64,000 bases of DNA from Tranquillimonas rosea (GTDB lineage Bacteria; Pseudomonadota; Alphaproteobacteria; Rhodobacterales; Rhodobacteraceae). Numbering within the stretch: position 1 is the first letter of the stretch; the number at the start of each line of letters is the position of its first letter. Below are positions 9,131 through 16,987 of the stretch, piece by piece. A program made the translations under genes and the position numbers. The notes beneath the pieces are model-generated. The model saw nothing but the letters and a program-made list of their open reading frames with translations. It was not told the origin of the DNA and did not search any database. The stretch is taken from the NCBI RefSeq assembly GCF_900111315.1, contig NZ_FOGU01000014.1, positions 1-64,000 of the forward strand. Direction: 5' to 3'.

Positions 9131-9546
9131 GGCGCCGCCGTCACCAGGTCGACGCGAGCAAAGCCGAGCGCGCCGAGCCGAGGCATCAGCTCGGCAAGCC
9201 GCTGACCCGACGCCGCCGCGTCGGCGCGCAGCACGACCGGCGGCCCCTCGCCCGCTTCACAGTCGATCTCGGTGCAAAGGCTCTCACGCGCACGCTCCAG
9301 TGCCGAAAGTGCCGCGTCGGCGCCGTTCGCATCGCGGAACGCCACCTCACCCTCGCCCGAGAGATACACGATCAACTCGCCCTCGCTTTCCGCCTGGCTC
9401 TCGGCCTCGGGCGGCTCCACCTCGAACGGCTCGGGCGGGGCGATCTGCGCTGTCATCAGGAAGAAGATCAGCAGAAGGAACACCACGTTGATCATCGGAA
9501 CGATGCTCTCGGGCGGCTGTCTGCGGGGCGGATCGGAGAAACGCAT
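9127..9546 (-). CDS. exbD: ExbD/TolR-family protein, second copy
   Basis: This 139-residue member of the ExbD/TolR family belongs to the proton-driven motor. A single membrane helix at about residues 15-34 (SIVPMINVVFLLLIFFLMTA) is followed by a periplasmic domain. The family usually has Asp in the helix at the MIDVVF position; here that residue is Asn (MINVVF, N19). This is a notable loss of the proton-carrying acid, which the neighbouring copy keeps. Two Cys residues (CTEIDC) sit in the periplasmic part. The gene starts three bases after exbD copy one and overlaps tonB by four bases. Confidence 0.85.
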   Translation of the reverse strand: MRFSDPPRRQPPESIVPMINVVFLLLIFFLMTAQIAPPEPFEVEPPEAESQAESEGELIVYLSGEGEVAFRDANGADAALSALERARESLCTEIDCEAGEGPPVVLRADAAASGQRLAELMPRLGALGFARVDLVTAAP

Positions 9547-9549
9547 GGT

Positions 9550-9933
9550 CTACTCCACCAATGTCAGACCGGTGAAGCCAGCGGTGCCCAGGGCCTCCAT
9601 CACGCGGACGACCTCCTGCAATGCGGCGTCGTCACGGGTGCGCAGGACGATCGTGTCGCCCTGGTCGTCGGTCAGGGACTCCAGCCGTGCGGGCAGATCC
9701 TCGAGCGCCACCGTCTCGCCGTTCAGGGACAATCCATCGGGGCGGATGTCGACCAGTCGCGGCGGCCCCTGGTAGGCCTCACCGCCGCCGGTTCCGGCCA
9801 CGTTGAGCGGCAGGTGCATGTCGGTGCCGAACCGCGAGGCCAGCATGAAGAAGACCAGCAGCAGGAACACCACGTCGATCATCGGCGTCAGGCTGGGCCG
9901 GCGCCTGGGCCTTTGGGTGGCGAAAACGAACAT
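9550..9933 (-). CDS. exbD: ExbD/TolR-family protein, first copy
   Basis: This 127-residue ExbD/TolR protein has its membrane helix at about residues 16-33 (MIDVVFLLLVFFML) with the conserved aspartate present (D20), then a compact periplasmic domain. It works with ExbB to harvest proton motive force for TonB. It lies six bases after exbB and three bases before the second exbD-like gene. Because the second copy has Asn at the key position, this one is the likely proton-conducting subunit, and the two may assemble together. Confidence 0.88.
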   Translation of the reverse strand: MFVFATQRPRRRPSLTPMIDVVFLLLVFFMLASRFGTDMHLPLNVAGTGGGEAYQGPPRLVDIRPDGLSLNGETVALEDLPARLESLTDDQGDTIVLRTRDDAALQEVVRVMEALGTAGFTGLTLVE

Positions 9934-9939
9934 CGGCGC

Positions 9940-10641
9940 CTACTCCGCCGCCATCCGCCGGTCGACATGCTGTTCGGGCACCGGACGCAGGAAGATGCGG
10001 GTCGCGGCGTCCTCCATTTCGTGACGCAGCCGGTCGACGATGGACTCGAACCACGTCAGCGCCATCGACGCCGGAATCGCCACCGCCATACCGGCCGCGG
10101 TGGTCAGCAGCGCCTCCCAGATGCCACCGGCGAGCGTGGCGGGGTCGGCGCGGCTGCCGGCCTCCTGCAGGGCCTGAAACGCCGCGATCATGCCGAGCAC
10201 CGTACCCAGCAGACCGAGAAGCGGCGCGATCGTCGCCATCAGCTCCAGCGGTCGCAGGCCCGCGCGGGCCTTGGTGATCAGGTGCCGGGCGACACGCTCG
10301 GTCTCGGCTTCGGCGGCCGAGGTCGACAGGCTGTGATCGCGGCGGGCATGCATCGCGGCACGGGTCAGTACGGCGCGGCAGGTCCTGCGGCGTTCGAGCA
10401 GGGCCAGCGCCTCGTCCGGGCGGCCGTCGGTCCAGAGCCGCACGGCCCGCTGCACCCGGCGTCCGCCGCTCCAGGCGCCCAGCAGCGCGAGGCGCCAGAT
10501 TTTCCACAGGATGAGCGCGAGCGTGATGACGGACAAAGCCGCGATCGCCCAGATCGCCGGTCCGCCGAGCACGACGAAATCCAGCGCCTGTCCAAGTCGA
10601 TCGCCCGTGGCGCCGGTGATCTGTTCCACGATGGGCTCCAT
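9940..10641 (-). CDS. exbB: ExbB/TolQ/MotA-family proton channel protein
   Basis: This 233-residue inner-membrane protein has three predicted helices (about residues 23-46, 133-156 and 172-195), the ExbB/TolQ arrangement. The second and third carry the family wording LGLLGTVLGMIAAFQAL and ALLTTAAGMAVAIPASMAL. It forms the motor with the two ExbD-like proteins for TonB-dependent uptake. It is the first gene of the minus-strand locus, and its upstream region holds the motif shared with the receptor gene. A GGAGGTCTTGGC-type purine stretch precedes the ATG. Confidence 0.9.
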   Translation of the reverse strand: MEPIVEQITGATGDRLGQALDFVVLGGPAIWAIAALSVITLALILWKIWRLALLGAWSGGRRVQRAVRLWTDGRPDEALALLERRRTCRAVLTRAAMHARRDHSLSTSAAEAETERVARHLITKARAGLRPLELMATIAPLLGLLGTVLGMIAAFQALQEAGSRADPATLAGGIWEALLTTAAGMAVAIPASMALTWFESIVDRLRHEMEDAATRIFLRPVPEQHVDRRMAAE

Positions 10642-10968
10642 GCCAAGACCTCCAGAAATGGCGCAGCGCGCCCGAGTACGGCGGCACTTTCATTTCCGAT
10701 TATATTTGTCAAGAATTGCCAAAGGCAAATCCGACCGGCCCCTTCGGCGCGCGACGCAGCTTTCAAGGTCCGCGCGAACGCCATTCTGCAACGCAGCATT
10801 GCAGGTCGCGCAAGGCAGACTCCAAAAAGACTGTTAGCGCTCAAATCCTCAGCAAAAGTGAAAATCCCGCCTCCGCGTCAGTGCATATCGCACTTGCAGA
10901 AAGGTGCGTTGTGCGAGCGCAGCATTCGCTTAGCTTTGGGTCAGCAACGCAACACAAGGATCATCGAC
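10642..10968. other. Divergent intergenic region exbB / DUF1127 gene
   Basis: This 327-base stretch has no gene I can support. It holds the candidate regulatory site for exbB at 10696-10728. Near 10792-10810 a small inverted repeat CTGCAA-N7-TTGCAG lies on the side of the DUF1127 gene. It must contain promoters for both directions, but I see no convincing -35/-10 pair for the plus-strand gene. Confidence 0.5.
10696..10728 (-). promoter_or_regulatory. Candidate iron-regulatory motif and palindrome upstream of exbB
   Basis: On the minus strand TTGACAAATATAATCGG (10712-10696) shares TTGAC-N5-TA-N-TCGG with the site before the receptor gene and ends 54 bases before the exbB start. TATAAT at 10704-10699 could be a -10 box served by a weak TTGCCT at 10728-10723 (18-base spacing). 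The bases 10716-10728 form a perfect inverted repeat, TTGCC-AAA-GGCAA. The combination fits a regulated promoter for the motor operon; regulator identity is unknown. Confidence 0.4.
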
Positions 10969-11190
10969 ATGGCTTTCATCACCGCCACCAACGACCGCGG
11001 CCTCCGCGCGCGCTTCGCCGAAACCGTCGCCACCCTGCGCGACCAGATGCGCGAGCGTGCCCGCCGCAACGCCGTCTACCGCCAGGTGCACAACGAACTG
11101 TCGTCCTGCACCGACCGCGATCTGGCCGACATGGGCTTTCACCGTTCGCAGATCGGCGACATCGCCCAGCAAGCCGCGGACCGCGCCTGA
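10969..11190 (+). CDS. DUF1127 (YjiS-like) small protein
   Basis: This 73-residue protein has an Arg-rich middle (about residues 21-35) and a C-terminal DUF1127-type segment with NELSSCTDRDLADMGF (47-62). Proteins of this family in alphaproteobacteria are small, basic and often stress-induced; some bind RNA. It starts at the ATG after CAAGGATCATCGAC. A second gene with a related tail follows after 28 bases. I looked for the CCUCCUCCC-motif small RNAs that follow a DUF1127 gene in Rhodobacter and did not find that motif in the gap. Confidence 0.75.
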   Translation: MAFITATNDRGLRARFAETVATLRDQMRERARRNAVYRQVHNELSSCTDRDLADMGFHRSQIGDIAQQAADRA

Positions 11191-11218
11191 ACCCTCAAGC
11201 AACCCCGGAGGATCTGAC

Positions 11219-11434
11219 ATGACCGGGCTCAACCACGCCATCTCGCCTCGCCTCGAGGCCGACATCGACGCCTTCCTTCTCGGAATCGGACAGGGATTCA
11301 ATCCCTACCTCGAGAAGCACGCGCGCCGCACCGAGATCGCCGCGCTGGATGCGGCATCCGACGAAGAGCTTGCCCGAATGGGCCTGACCCGCGCCGACAT
11401 TCCCGCGCGCGTCTTCCGCGACCTCGCCGACTGA
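11219..11434 (+). CDS. Small DUF1127-like protein
   Basis: This 71-residue protein starts after a strong CCGGAGGATCTGAC ribosome site. Its C-terminal part, LDAASDEELARMGLTRADIP, follows the same D-x-x-L-A-x-M-G pattern as the upstream DUF1127 gene, while the N-terminal half (a hydrophobic FLLGIGQGF stretch) is different. It is 28 bases downstream and probably cotranscribed. Function is unknown; a related regulatory or RNA-linked role is inferred only from family resemblance. Confidence 0.65.
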   Translation: MTGLNHAISPRLEADIDAFLLGIGQGFNPYLEKHARRTEIAALDAASDEELARMGLTRADIPARVFRDLAD

Positions 11435-11537
11435 TTTGTCGGCGGGGTCCCCCCGCTTTCCGGGAAAAATGCTGCGCGCGCGGCTCACGTGCCCTAGACT
11501 ATCGGGTAATCTGACAGTCACGGGAGCACGACCCAAG

Positions 11538-12341
11538 ATGCACGCCTTCAAGACGACCCTGCTGGCCCTCGCCGCCGCAACGGGCCTGGCTGGGGCCGCC
11601 CAGGCGGCCACCTGCGGCAACACGTCCGCCGGCTTCGACCAGTGGAAACAGCAGTTCGCGCAGGAAGCCGCCGCCAACGGCGTCGGACAACGTGGCCTGC
11701 AGGCGCTGGCCAATACCAGCTACGCGCAGCGCACCATCAATGCGGACCGCAATCAGAAAAGCTTCAACTACTCGCTCGACCGCTTCATGGAAGTGCGCGG
11801 CGCGCCGACCATCGTGTCGCAGGGCCGGCAGCGCCTGGCGCAGAGCGCCGGCTTCTACCAGTCGCTCGAAAACGCCTACGGAGTCCCCGCCGGCGTCCTG
11901 ATCGCGATTCACGGGATGGAGACGGGCTTCGGCAATTTCATGGGCGATTCCAACGTCCTGTCGGCCATCTCGACACTCGCCTACGATTGCCGCCGGTCCG
12001 AGTTCTTCAGCCGCCACGCGATGGCCGCGCTTCAGCTGGTCGACCGCGGCGCGCTGTCGCCCGGAACCGTCGGGGCGCGCCACGGTGAAGTGGGCCACAC
12101 CCAGTTCCTGCCGGCCAACGTGCTGGCCTATGGCGTGGATGGCGACGGCAACGGCCGCGTCGACCTGACCAACCAGACCGACGCGCTTGCCTCGACGGCG
12201 AACTTCCTTCGCCAGAAGGGCTGGCAGCCCGGCCAGGGCTTCCAGCCGGGCGAGCCGAACTTCGCAGTGATCCAGGAATGGAACGCCGCGACCGTCTATC
12301 AGCAGGCCATCGCGATCATGGCGGCCCGTATCGAGGGCTGA
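11538..12341 (+). CDS. Secreted lytic murein transglycosylase (MltB/SLT_2 type)
   Basis: This 267-residue enzyme cleaves peptidoglycan glycan strands in the periplasm. The ATG at 11538 gives a clean signal peptide (residues 1-24, ending AAQAA); an in-frame upstream extension would spoil it. The catalytic glutamate is E128 in IHGMETGFGNF, and the supporting MltB-family pattern GEVGHTQFLPANVLAYGVDGDGNGRVDL is present further on. There is no lipobox or C-terminal peptidoglycan-binding domain, so it is a soluble single-domain form, shorter than MltB. It stands alone and converges on the diguanylate cyclase gene with four bases between them. Confidence 0.88.
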   Translation: MHAFKTTLLALAAATGLAGAAQAATCGNTSAGFDQWKQQFAQEAAANGVGQRGLQALANTSYAQRTINADRNQKSFNYSLDRFMEVRGAPTIVSQGRQRLAQSAGFYQSLENAYGVPAGVLIAIHGMETGFGNFMGDSNVLSAISTLAYDCRRSEFFSRHAMAALQLVDRGALSPGTVGARHGEVGHTQFLPANVLAYGVDGDGNGRVDLTNQTDALASTANFLRQKGWQPGQGFQPGEPNFAVIQEWNAATVYQQAIAIMAARIEG

Positions 12342-12345
12342 GACC

Positions 12346-13314
12346 TCAGCCCGCCTCGCGCCGGCCGGCCGGGACGATCCCGTGCCGGCCGCGCCCGCCG
12401 ACCTTGGCCGAATAGAGCGCCGCGTCGGCATCCCGCATCATGGTCTCCAGGTCCGGCGCTTCGTAGAACGACGACATGGTCGTTCCAAAACTGCCTGACA
12501 CCCGGCACGTCCTTCCCTCGAAATGGATCGGCCGCTGAATCCGCTCGATGATCCGCGCCGCGATCCGGTGCAGCCCACCGGGGTCGTCGAGGTTGTCGAA
12601 CACAAGAACGAACTCGTCGCCGCCGATCCGTGCCACGGTGTCCACCATCCGCACCTCCGAGACCAGCGCCGTCGCGACCTGCTGCAGGACATGGTCGCCG
12701 GCCGCGTGACCGAGCGAGTCGTTCACCTCCTTGAAATGGTCCAAGTCCCCGATCGTCAGCGCGAAGGGCCGCCGCTGCGCGATCAGGCGCGAGACCACGT
12801 GCGTTAGCGCGCGACGGTTCTTGAGCCCGGTGAGCGTGTCGGTAAATGCCTGCTCTTCGGCGGCGACGCGTGCGCTCTGCAGGCGGCCGATGAGCCGCCG
12901 CGTCTCGGCCATGGCGAGCGACTTGGCCTCGTCCAGGTACAACAGGTCGAGCGTCATGTCCGTCGGGGCGAAATCCGCGCGGCTGAGCCCGCGCGCCCCG
13001 ATCCCCGCGACCTCGGAGATGCCGAAGGCCAGGTTCAGCACCGAGGGCCCGCCCGGCGCCATCGGCATCAAGACCCCGCGCAGGCGCGTGCCGTCGCGTC
13101 GCAACGACAGGTGAAGCCGTGTCGCCGGCGCAAGCTCGTCGCCATCCGGCTGATGCAGCGCGAACACGTCGTGCCAGGCTGTCCCTCGCGGGGAGCGCGA
13201 ACCGCACAGCTTGGTCAGCGTCGGTCCCGCATGCAGGATACGCCCCTCGCCCGACAGCACCGCCGCCATCGGCATCAGCCGGTCGAGCGCCCTGTAATCT
13301 ATGGGAACCGTCAT
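12346..13314 (-). CDS. HNOBA-domain diguanylate cyclase
   Basis: This 322-residue protein makes cyclic di-GMP. Residues 1 to about 140 look like the HNOBA domain (H-NOX-associated, PAS-like) with LMPMAAVLSGEGRILHAGPT and the hallmark FAPTDMTLDLLYLDEAKS. A short coiled linker leads to the GGDEF domain, which has TDTLTGLKNRR and the intact active site GGDEF. The feedback-inhibition I-site RxxD is present as RMVD before VARIGGDEF. Its ATG overlaps the stop of the H-NOX-like gene by four bases, so the two are cotranscribed and probably partners, the H-NOX part normally controlling cyclase activity. Confidence 0.9.
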   Translation of the reverse strand: MTVPIDYRALDRLMPMAAVLSGEGRILHAGPTLTKLCGSRSPRGTAWHDVFALHQPDGDELAPATRLHLSLRRDGTRLRGVLMPMAPGGPSVLNLAFGISEVAGIGARGLSRADFAPTDMTLDLLYLDEAKSLAMAETRRLIGRLQSARVAAEEQAFTDTLTGLKNRRALTHVVSRLIAQRRPFALTIGDLDHFKEVNDSLGHAAGDHVLQQVATALVSEVRMVDTVARIGGDEFVLVFDNLDDPGGLHRIAARIIERIQRPIHFEGRTCRVSGSFGTTMSSFYEAPDLETMMRDADAALYSAKVGGRGRHGIVPAGRREAG

Positions 13315-13898
13315 GCTAGCCGCGCGGCCAGCTCAAACCGCCGTCCCTCGGCAAAACAGACCTCGTGCACATCGATACGGATGACGGCACGCCCCGCATC
13401 CTGCCGCGCGTAATCGAGATAGGCCAGCGCCCCGTAATCGTCGGCCATGGCCCGCAGCACGCCCAGGGCGATCGGGCCGAACTCGGGGAAGCCGCCTGTG
13501 ATCTCCAGCCGGTACCGCGTCGACCTCTCCCGGTGCAGCGTCAGGCGCGGCAGCTCCAGGTCCGGCAACGCCAGGCGCGCGCGGTCGGGAAGGTCGTCGA
13601 GCGAGCCCAGGAAATCGAGAAAGCTCTCGCCGCCAAAGCGCAGGAGCCGCCGCAACGCGATCCGCTCGGGATGCGATACGAGATACGTGCCCATGTCCTC
13701 GAGCAGCATGTCCTCGACCTTGTCCAGGGCGAAGGCCGCCGCGCGCAGCACCGCCGTCGTAAGCGCGTCGTCATACGACAGTAGCGCCTCGAAATCCGAG
13801 ATGCCGAGCCCCGCGGCGCGAACGATCTCATCCCACTTCGCGCGACCGTACGTATCGCACAGAAACCGCTGCAAAGACGCATTGATCAGGCCATGCAC
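13311..13898 (-). CDS. H-NOX-like sensor protein lacking the heme ligand
   Basis: This 195-residue protein follows the H-NOX (heme NO/O2-binding) fold from its first residues (MHGLINASLQ, then YGRAKWDEIVRAAGL). In the block FLGSLDDLPDRARLALPDLE, P104 stands exactly where the proximal heme histidine is found (H105 of soluble guanylate cyclase beta-1, in LDALHDHLATIYPG). The propionate-binding YxSxR motif is also lost; its positions read I133, G135 and F137 in ungapped register. The fold seems kept but ordinary heme binding is unlikely. The start is GTG at 13898 (an AAGGGGGCGGG stretch precedes it). It is cotranscribed with the HNOBA cyclase. What it senses is unknown. Confidence 0.85.
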   Translation of the reverse strand: MHGLINASLQRFLCDTYGRAKWDEIVRAAGLGISDFEALLSYDDALTTAVLRAAAFALDKVEDMLLEDMGTYLVSHPERIALRRLLRFGGESFLDFLGSLDDLPDRARLALPDLELPRLTLHRERSTRYRLEITGGFPEFGPIALGVLRAMADDYGALAYLDYARQDAGRAVIRIDVHEVCFAEGRRFELAARLA

Positions 13899-13964
13899 GT
13901 GCCCGCCCCCTTTTTCCCACCGCCGGGAACCCTACGGGAGGGGCGTTAAGAAACGTCTAGCGGC

Positions 13965-15695
13965 TCAGGGCAGAACGACGAGCCCGCCCTGCCCGAGCGG
14001 CAGCATCCTGAGAGGCGCGGCCGCACCGCCCGGCGGGTCTGCCGCCAGCGTGTCGATGTCAGGCGCGGCGCCGTCGATCTCCATCGCGGCGTTCGACGTC
14101 CACTGGCCGTCGCGCTCGGCCAGCACGATCAACCGCGGCGTGTCGGTGTCGTCGTGATAGGCGATCACGGCCTCGTCGCCCGCGCCCGCCTCCAGCAGTT
14201 CGGCGCGGATCACCAGACATCCGGGACGCCCCTCGCCGGTGGCGCGAGCGCACCCGTCCGCGATCTGGCCGAGCAGCCACTCGTTCAGAGCGCCGAGCAT
14301 CTCGGAGGTGACCGGCGCGCCGCCCACCGTGGGCAGGGTCTCGGCCAGGTCGACCCGGCCCCGCGGCGTGCCCAGACGCGGCGCGTCGCGCCGGCCGCTG
14401 CCGATTGCGTCGAGCCGTTCGCGCAGCGCGGCCGCCTCGGGCGTGTCGCCCGTGGCCAGACGCTCGGCCGCGGCGTCACCGGACCGGCCCCAGTCCCGCG
14501 CCATCGCCGCGAGATCGAGCGCTTCGACCGACACGGCGCCGCGGGCGAAGCGGCGTTCCTGGCTCGACGCCGAAATCCGCTGCGGATCGAGAACCGGCGT
14601 CAGCCAGGCCAGAGCCACCAGCACGGTCACGCCCGCCATCGCCACGTTGCCCTGCCGCAGCCGCGCCATCCACCCGGCCCCACGCAGCACAGCGACCGCG
14701 TAGACGACCCCGTGCCCCGCCAGCACGACCGCGATGCTGGCCGCGGCAAGTCTGTCCGGCGTCCAGCCGTACTGCCCCACGCGCAGGCCGACCGCCACAA
14801 GGGCCAGCCCCGAAAGCGCCGGCAACAGCAGCGCAAGCACAGCAGCGCACCACCGCAGCGTCGCGGACCGGGCCGCACCGTCATCGTCCGCCCCCGCGGT
14901 CGCCGTCACCAGGAGCGCGGCGGCAAAGGCCATCGCCATCAGCGTGCCCGCCTCGGACAGCACGCCGAAGGCCTCGGAACTCAAGCCCTGCAGCGGGAAC
15001 GCCACGAGGAACACGGCCGTCACCGCCATCACCACAGGCACCAGCAGCCGCAAAAGGCGCAACACCTGCGCCTGCCCCTTGCCGAGCCCCGTCTCGGCCA
15101 GCGCGGCGAGCGCCAGTCCGATCAGCAGGCCGGTCAGCGTGAACCGCTGCGGATCGTCGTCGAAGAGCCGCGCGATCACGTCGATGCCCACGAGATCCAG
15201 CAGCGTGTCACCCAGGAACAGCACCAGCCAGCCCAGCCCCGCGAAGGCCACCGCCAGCGCACAGCGCAGGACGATGTCCCAGGCGTTTCCGAACAGGTCG
15301 TCATAGCGCCGCCAGTGCTGCCCCGGTCTGAGGGCCGCGATCAGGATCGGCACCGCGATCACCACCACGACCAGCACCGCCATCAGCGCATGCGCGCTCT
15401 CGACGAAGGCGATGGCATCGTCGAAGCGGAAGGAGGCCAGCAGCGTCAGCACGGTCAGCGGCACGGCCAACCCGGCGCCCAGCACAGCGGCCCGCGGCGC
15501 CGACAACGGCCCCAGCGCCGGAAGCGCGGCCGCGAAGAACACCGCCACGGGCAGCGCGAGTGCGAGATGCAGGCGTGGCGATACGCCCATCGACGCCAGG
15601 GGATCGCCCAGCGCCCAGGCCGCCAGCCCGGCCAGGGCGCCCCCGGCCACCGCCGCAATCTTCGTCGCCGTCGAAGGCCCGGTCGCGCTGATCAT
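13965..15695 (-). CDS. DUF4153 multi-pass membrane protein
   Basis: This 576-residue inner-membrane protein has about ten or more hydrophobic helices in residues 10-400 and a soluble C-terminal third. It resembles the DUF4153 family (HWRRYDDLFGNAWDIVLRCALA is typical wording), whose function is not known. The ATG at 15695 is chosen because CAGGAG stands six bases before it; a GTG at 15716 would add seven residues. It is upstream of the H-NOX-like gene on the same strand with 66 bases between, so joint transcription is possible but not required. Confidence 0.72.
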   Translation of the reverse strand: MISATGPSTATKIAAVAGGALAGLAAWALGDPLASMGVSPRLHLALALPVAVFFAAALPALGPLSAPRAAVLGAGLAVPLTVLTLLASFRFDDAIAFVESAHALMAVLVVVVIAVPILIAALRPGQHWRRYDDLFGNAWDIVLRCALAVAFAGLGWLVLFLGDTLLDLVGIDVIARLFDDDPQRFTLTGLLIGLALAALAETGLGKGQAQVLRLLRLLVPVVMAVTAVFLVAFPLQGLSSEAFGVLSEAGTLMAMAFAAALLVTATAGADDDGAARSATLRWCAAVLALLLPALSGLALVAVGLRVGQYGWTPDRLAAASIAVVLAGHGVVYAVAVLRGAGWMARLRQGNVAMAGVTVLVALAWLTPVLDPQRISASSQERRFARGAVSVEALDLAAMARDWGRSGDAAAERLATGDTPEAAALRERLDAIGSGRRDAPRLGTPRGRVDLAETLPTVGGAPVTSEMLGALNEWLLGQIADGCARATGEGRPGCLVIRAELLEAGAGDEAVIAYHDDTDTPRLIVLAERDGQWTSNAAMEIDGAAPDIDTLAADPPGGAAAPLRMLPLGQGGLVVLP

Positions 15696-15752
15696 GCCAT
15701 GCTCCTGCGGTGTCACGCGCCAGACCTAAGCACGCCGGCGCGGCGGCGCCAG

Positions 15753-16451
15753 TCAGGGCGTGTCGGCGATCCGGTCCAGCCAATCCGGCACGGAAGCGAC
15801 GCTCGGCAGGACAACGCGGGCCAGAGGGGCAAGTGCGGACTCGGGGGTGGTGCCGGTCAGGACCGCCACCGGACAGGCGCCCGCCGCCTGCGCCGCCTTC
15901 ATGTCATGGACCGCGTCGCCCACCATCACGACGCGGCCGGGCGCGATCCCGGTCCGGGTACAGAACGCTGCAATCTGGCCGGGCGCGGGTTTCGCACCGT
16001 ATCCGCTGTCACTGCCGATCACGAGCTCGAACGCCGCCTCGATCCCCGCCGTGGCAAGATGCGCCCGAGTCGGAGCGACCGCGTCGTTGGTCACCACGCC
16101 GAGCCGCAGCCCGCGGCCCGCAAGCCCCGCCATCAGCGGCGCCAGGGCCGCAGCGGGCACCTGCGGCGCCACCGCGGCGCGGTCGTTCATCCATGCGACC
16201 AGCGCCGGCAGGCCGAGTTCCGAGAAGGGATGCAGGCAGGCGGCGATCGTCTCGGGCGTGCCGGTCACGGCGGGGCTGTCGGGGTAGAACCGCAGGCGTT
16301 CCAGATCATAGCCGATCGCCTGCGCCATGGCCTCCTGGCGGTGCGGCTCTCCGTCCGACAACTCGAACAGGAGATCGCCCGCCCAGGTCCCCCACGTGGC
16401 CTGAAAATCGAACAATGTCCCGTCCTTGTCGAAGAGTATCGCCTCAATCAT
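15753..16451 (-). CDS. HAD-family phosphatase (phosphoglycolate phosphatase-like)
   Basis: This 232-residue HAD hydrolase has all four family motifs: the nucleophile block ILFDKDGTLFD (D8, D10), the serine/threonine position in VVTNDA, the lysine in GAKPAPGQ, and VMVGDAVHDM with the metal-binding aspartates. The helical cap between motifs 1 and 2 is the small Gph/PGMB type, suggesting a small phosphorylated metabolite as substrate; phosphoglycolate is a guess by similarity. The ATG at 16451 has a GAGGG site nearby; a longer frame to 16514 lacks support. It is divergent from the marR-type gene, sharing a 61-base gap. Confidence 0.82.
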   Translation of the reverse strand: MIEAILFDKDGTLFDFQATWGTWAGDLLFELSDGEPHRQEAMAQAIGYDLERLRFYPDSPAVTGTPETIAACLHPFSELGLPALVAWMNDRAAVAPQVPAAALAPLMAGLAGRGLRLGVVTNDAVAPTRAHLATAGIEAAFELVIGSDSGYGAKPAPGQIAAFCTRTGIAPGRVVMVGDAVHDMKAAQAAGACPVAVLTGTTPESALAPLARVVLPSVASVPDWLDRIADTP

Positions 16452-16512
16452 GCGGCCCTCGCTGCACCGCCGCGCGTTGACAGGACAGAGCAAACGCCCG
16501 ACCGTGAGCGCC

Positions 16513-16968
16513 ATGCAGGACCCGCCAAGCTACAGCCTACACGATTCACTGGGATATCGCCTCTCTCTGGCCGCCCGGCTGCAGGAGCGCCGCCTGGACG
16601 ACGGGCTGCGGCAGCTGGGATTGTCGCGCACGACGTGGTGCCTGCTGCTCGGCGTCGGAAGCGAGGGGCTGCGACACCCGTCCGACCTTGCGCAGTTCGT
16701 CGGCATCGACCGCACCGCGACCTCGCGGGCACTGCGGCAGCTCGAGGCCGCGGGCCTGATCGCGCGAAAGCCGGGGGTCGGGGACCGGCGCACGACCGAG
16801 GTGTCGCTGACCGATCAGGGACGCGAGGCGTTGGTGCGCGGAGTTCCGATGGCCGAGGCGAACAACGCCGCGATGGCCGCCAAGCTGAGCGCCGACGAAC
16901 TGGACACGCTGCATCGCCTCCTGTCGCGCCTGACACGGGGCGAGGCGACCGCGCTGGAGCGGATCTGA
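16513..16968 (+). CDS. MarR-family transcriptional regulator
   Basis: This 151-residue winged-helix regulator has the MarR core: a helix-turn-helix around residues 53-75 (HPSDLAQFVGIDRTATSRAL) and the wing with RKPGVGDRRTTEVSLTDQG (about 84-102), where the DxR signature of the family is seen. MarR proteins act as dimers that leave DNA when a small ligand binds. Its targets are unknown; the divergent HAD phosphatase gene, 61 bases away, is the natural first candidate. Confidence 0.88.
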   Translation: MQDPPSYSLHDSLGYRLSLAARLQERRLDDGLRQLGLSRTTWCLLLGVGSEGLRHPSDLAQFVGIDRTATSRALRQLEAAGLIARKPGVGDRRTTEVSLTDQGREALVRGVPMAEANNAAMAAKLSADELDTLHRLLSRLTRGEATALERI

Positions 16969-16987
16969 CGGGGCGGGTCCCGGTCAC

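Noticed and set aside
10699-10712. TTGACA next to TATAAT as a promoter
   Set aside because: They are only three bases apart, so they cannot be a -35/-10 pair together.
11191-11218. CcsR-type small RNAs after the DUF1127 gene
   Set aside because: No CCUCCUCCC motif or hairpin array is present in the gap.
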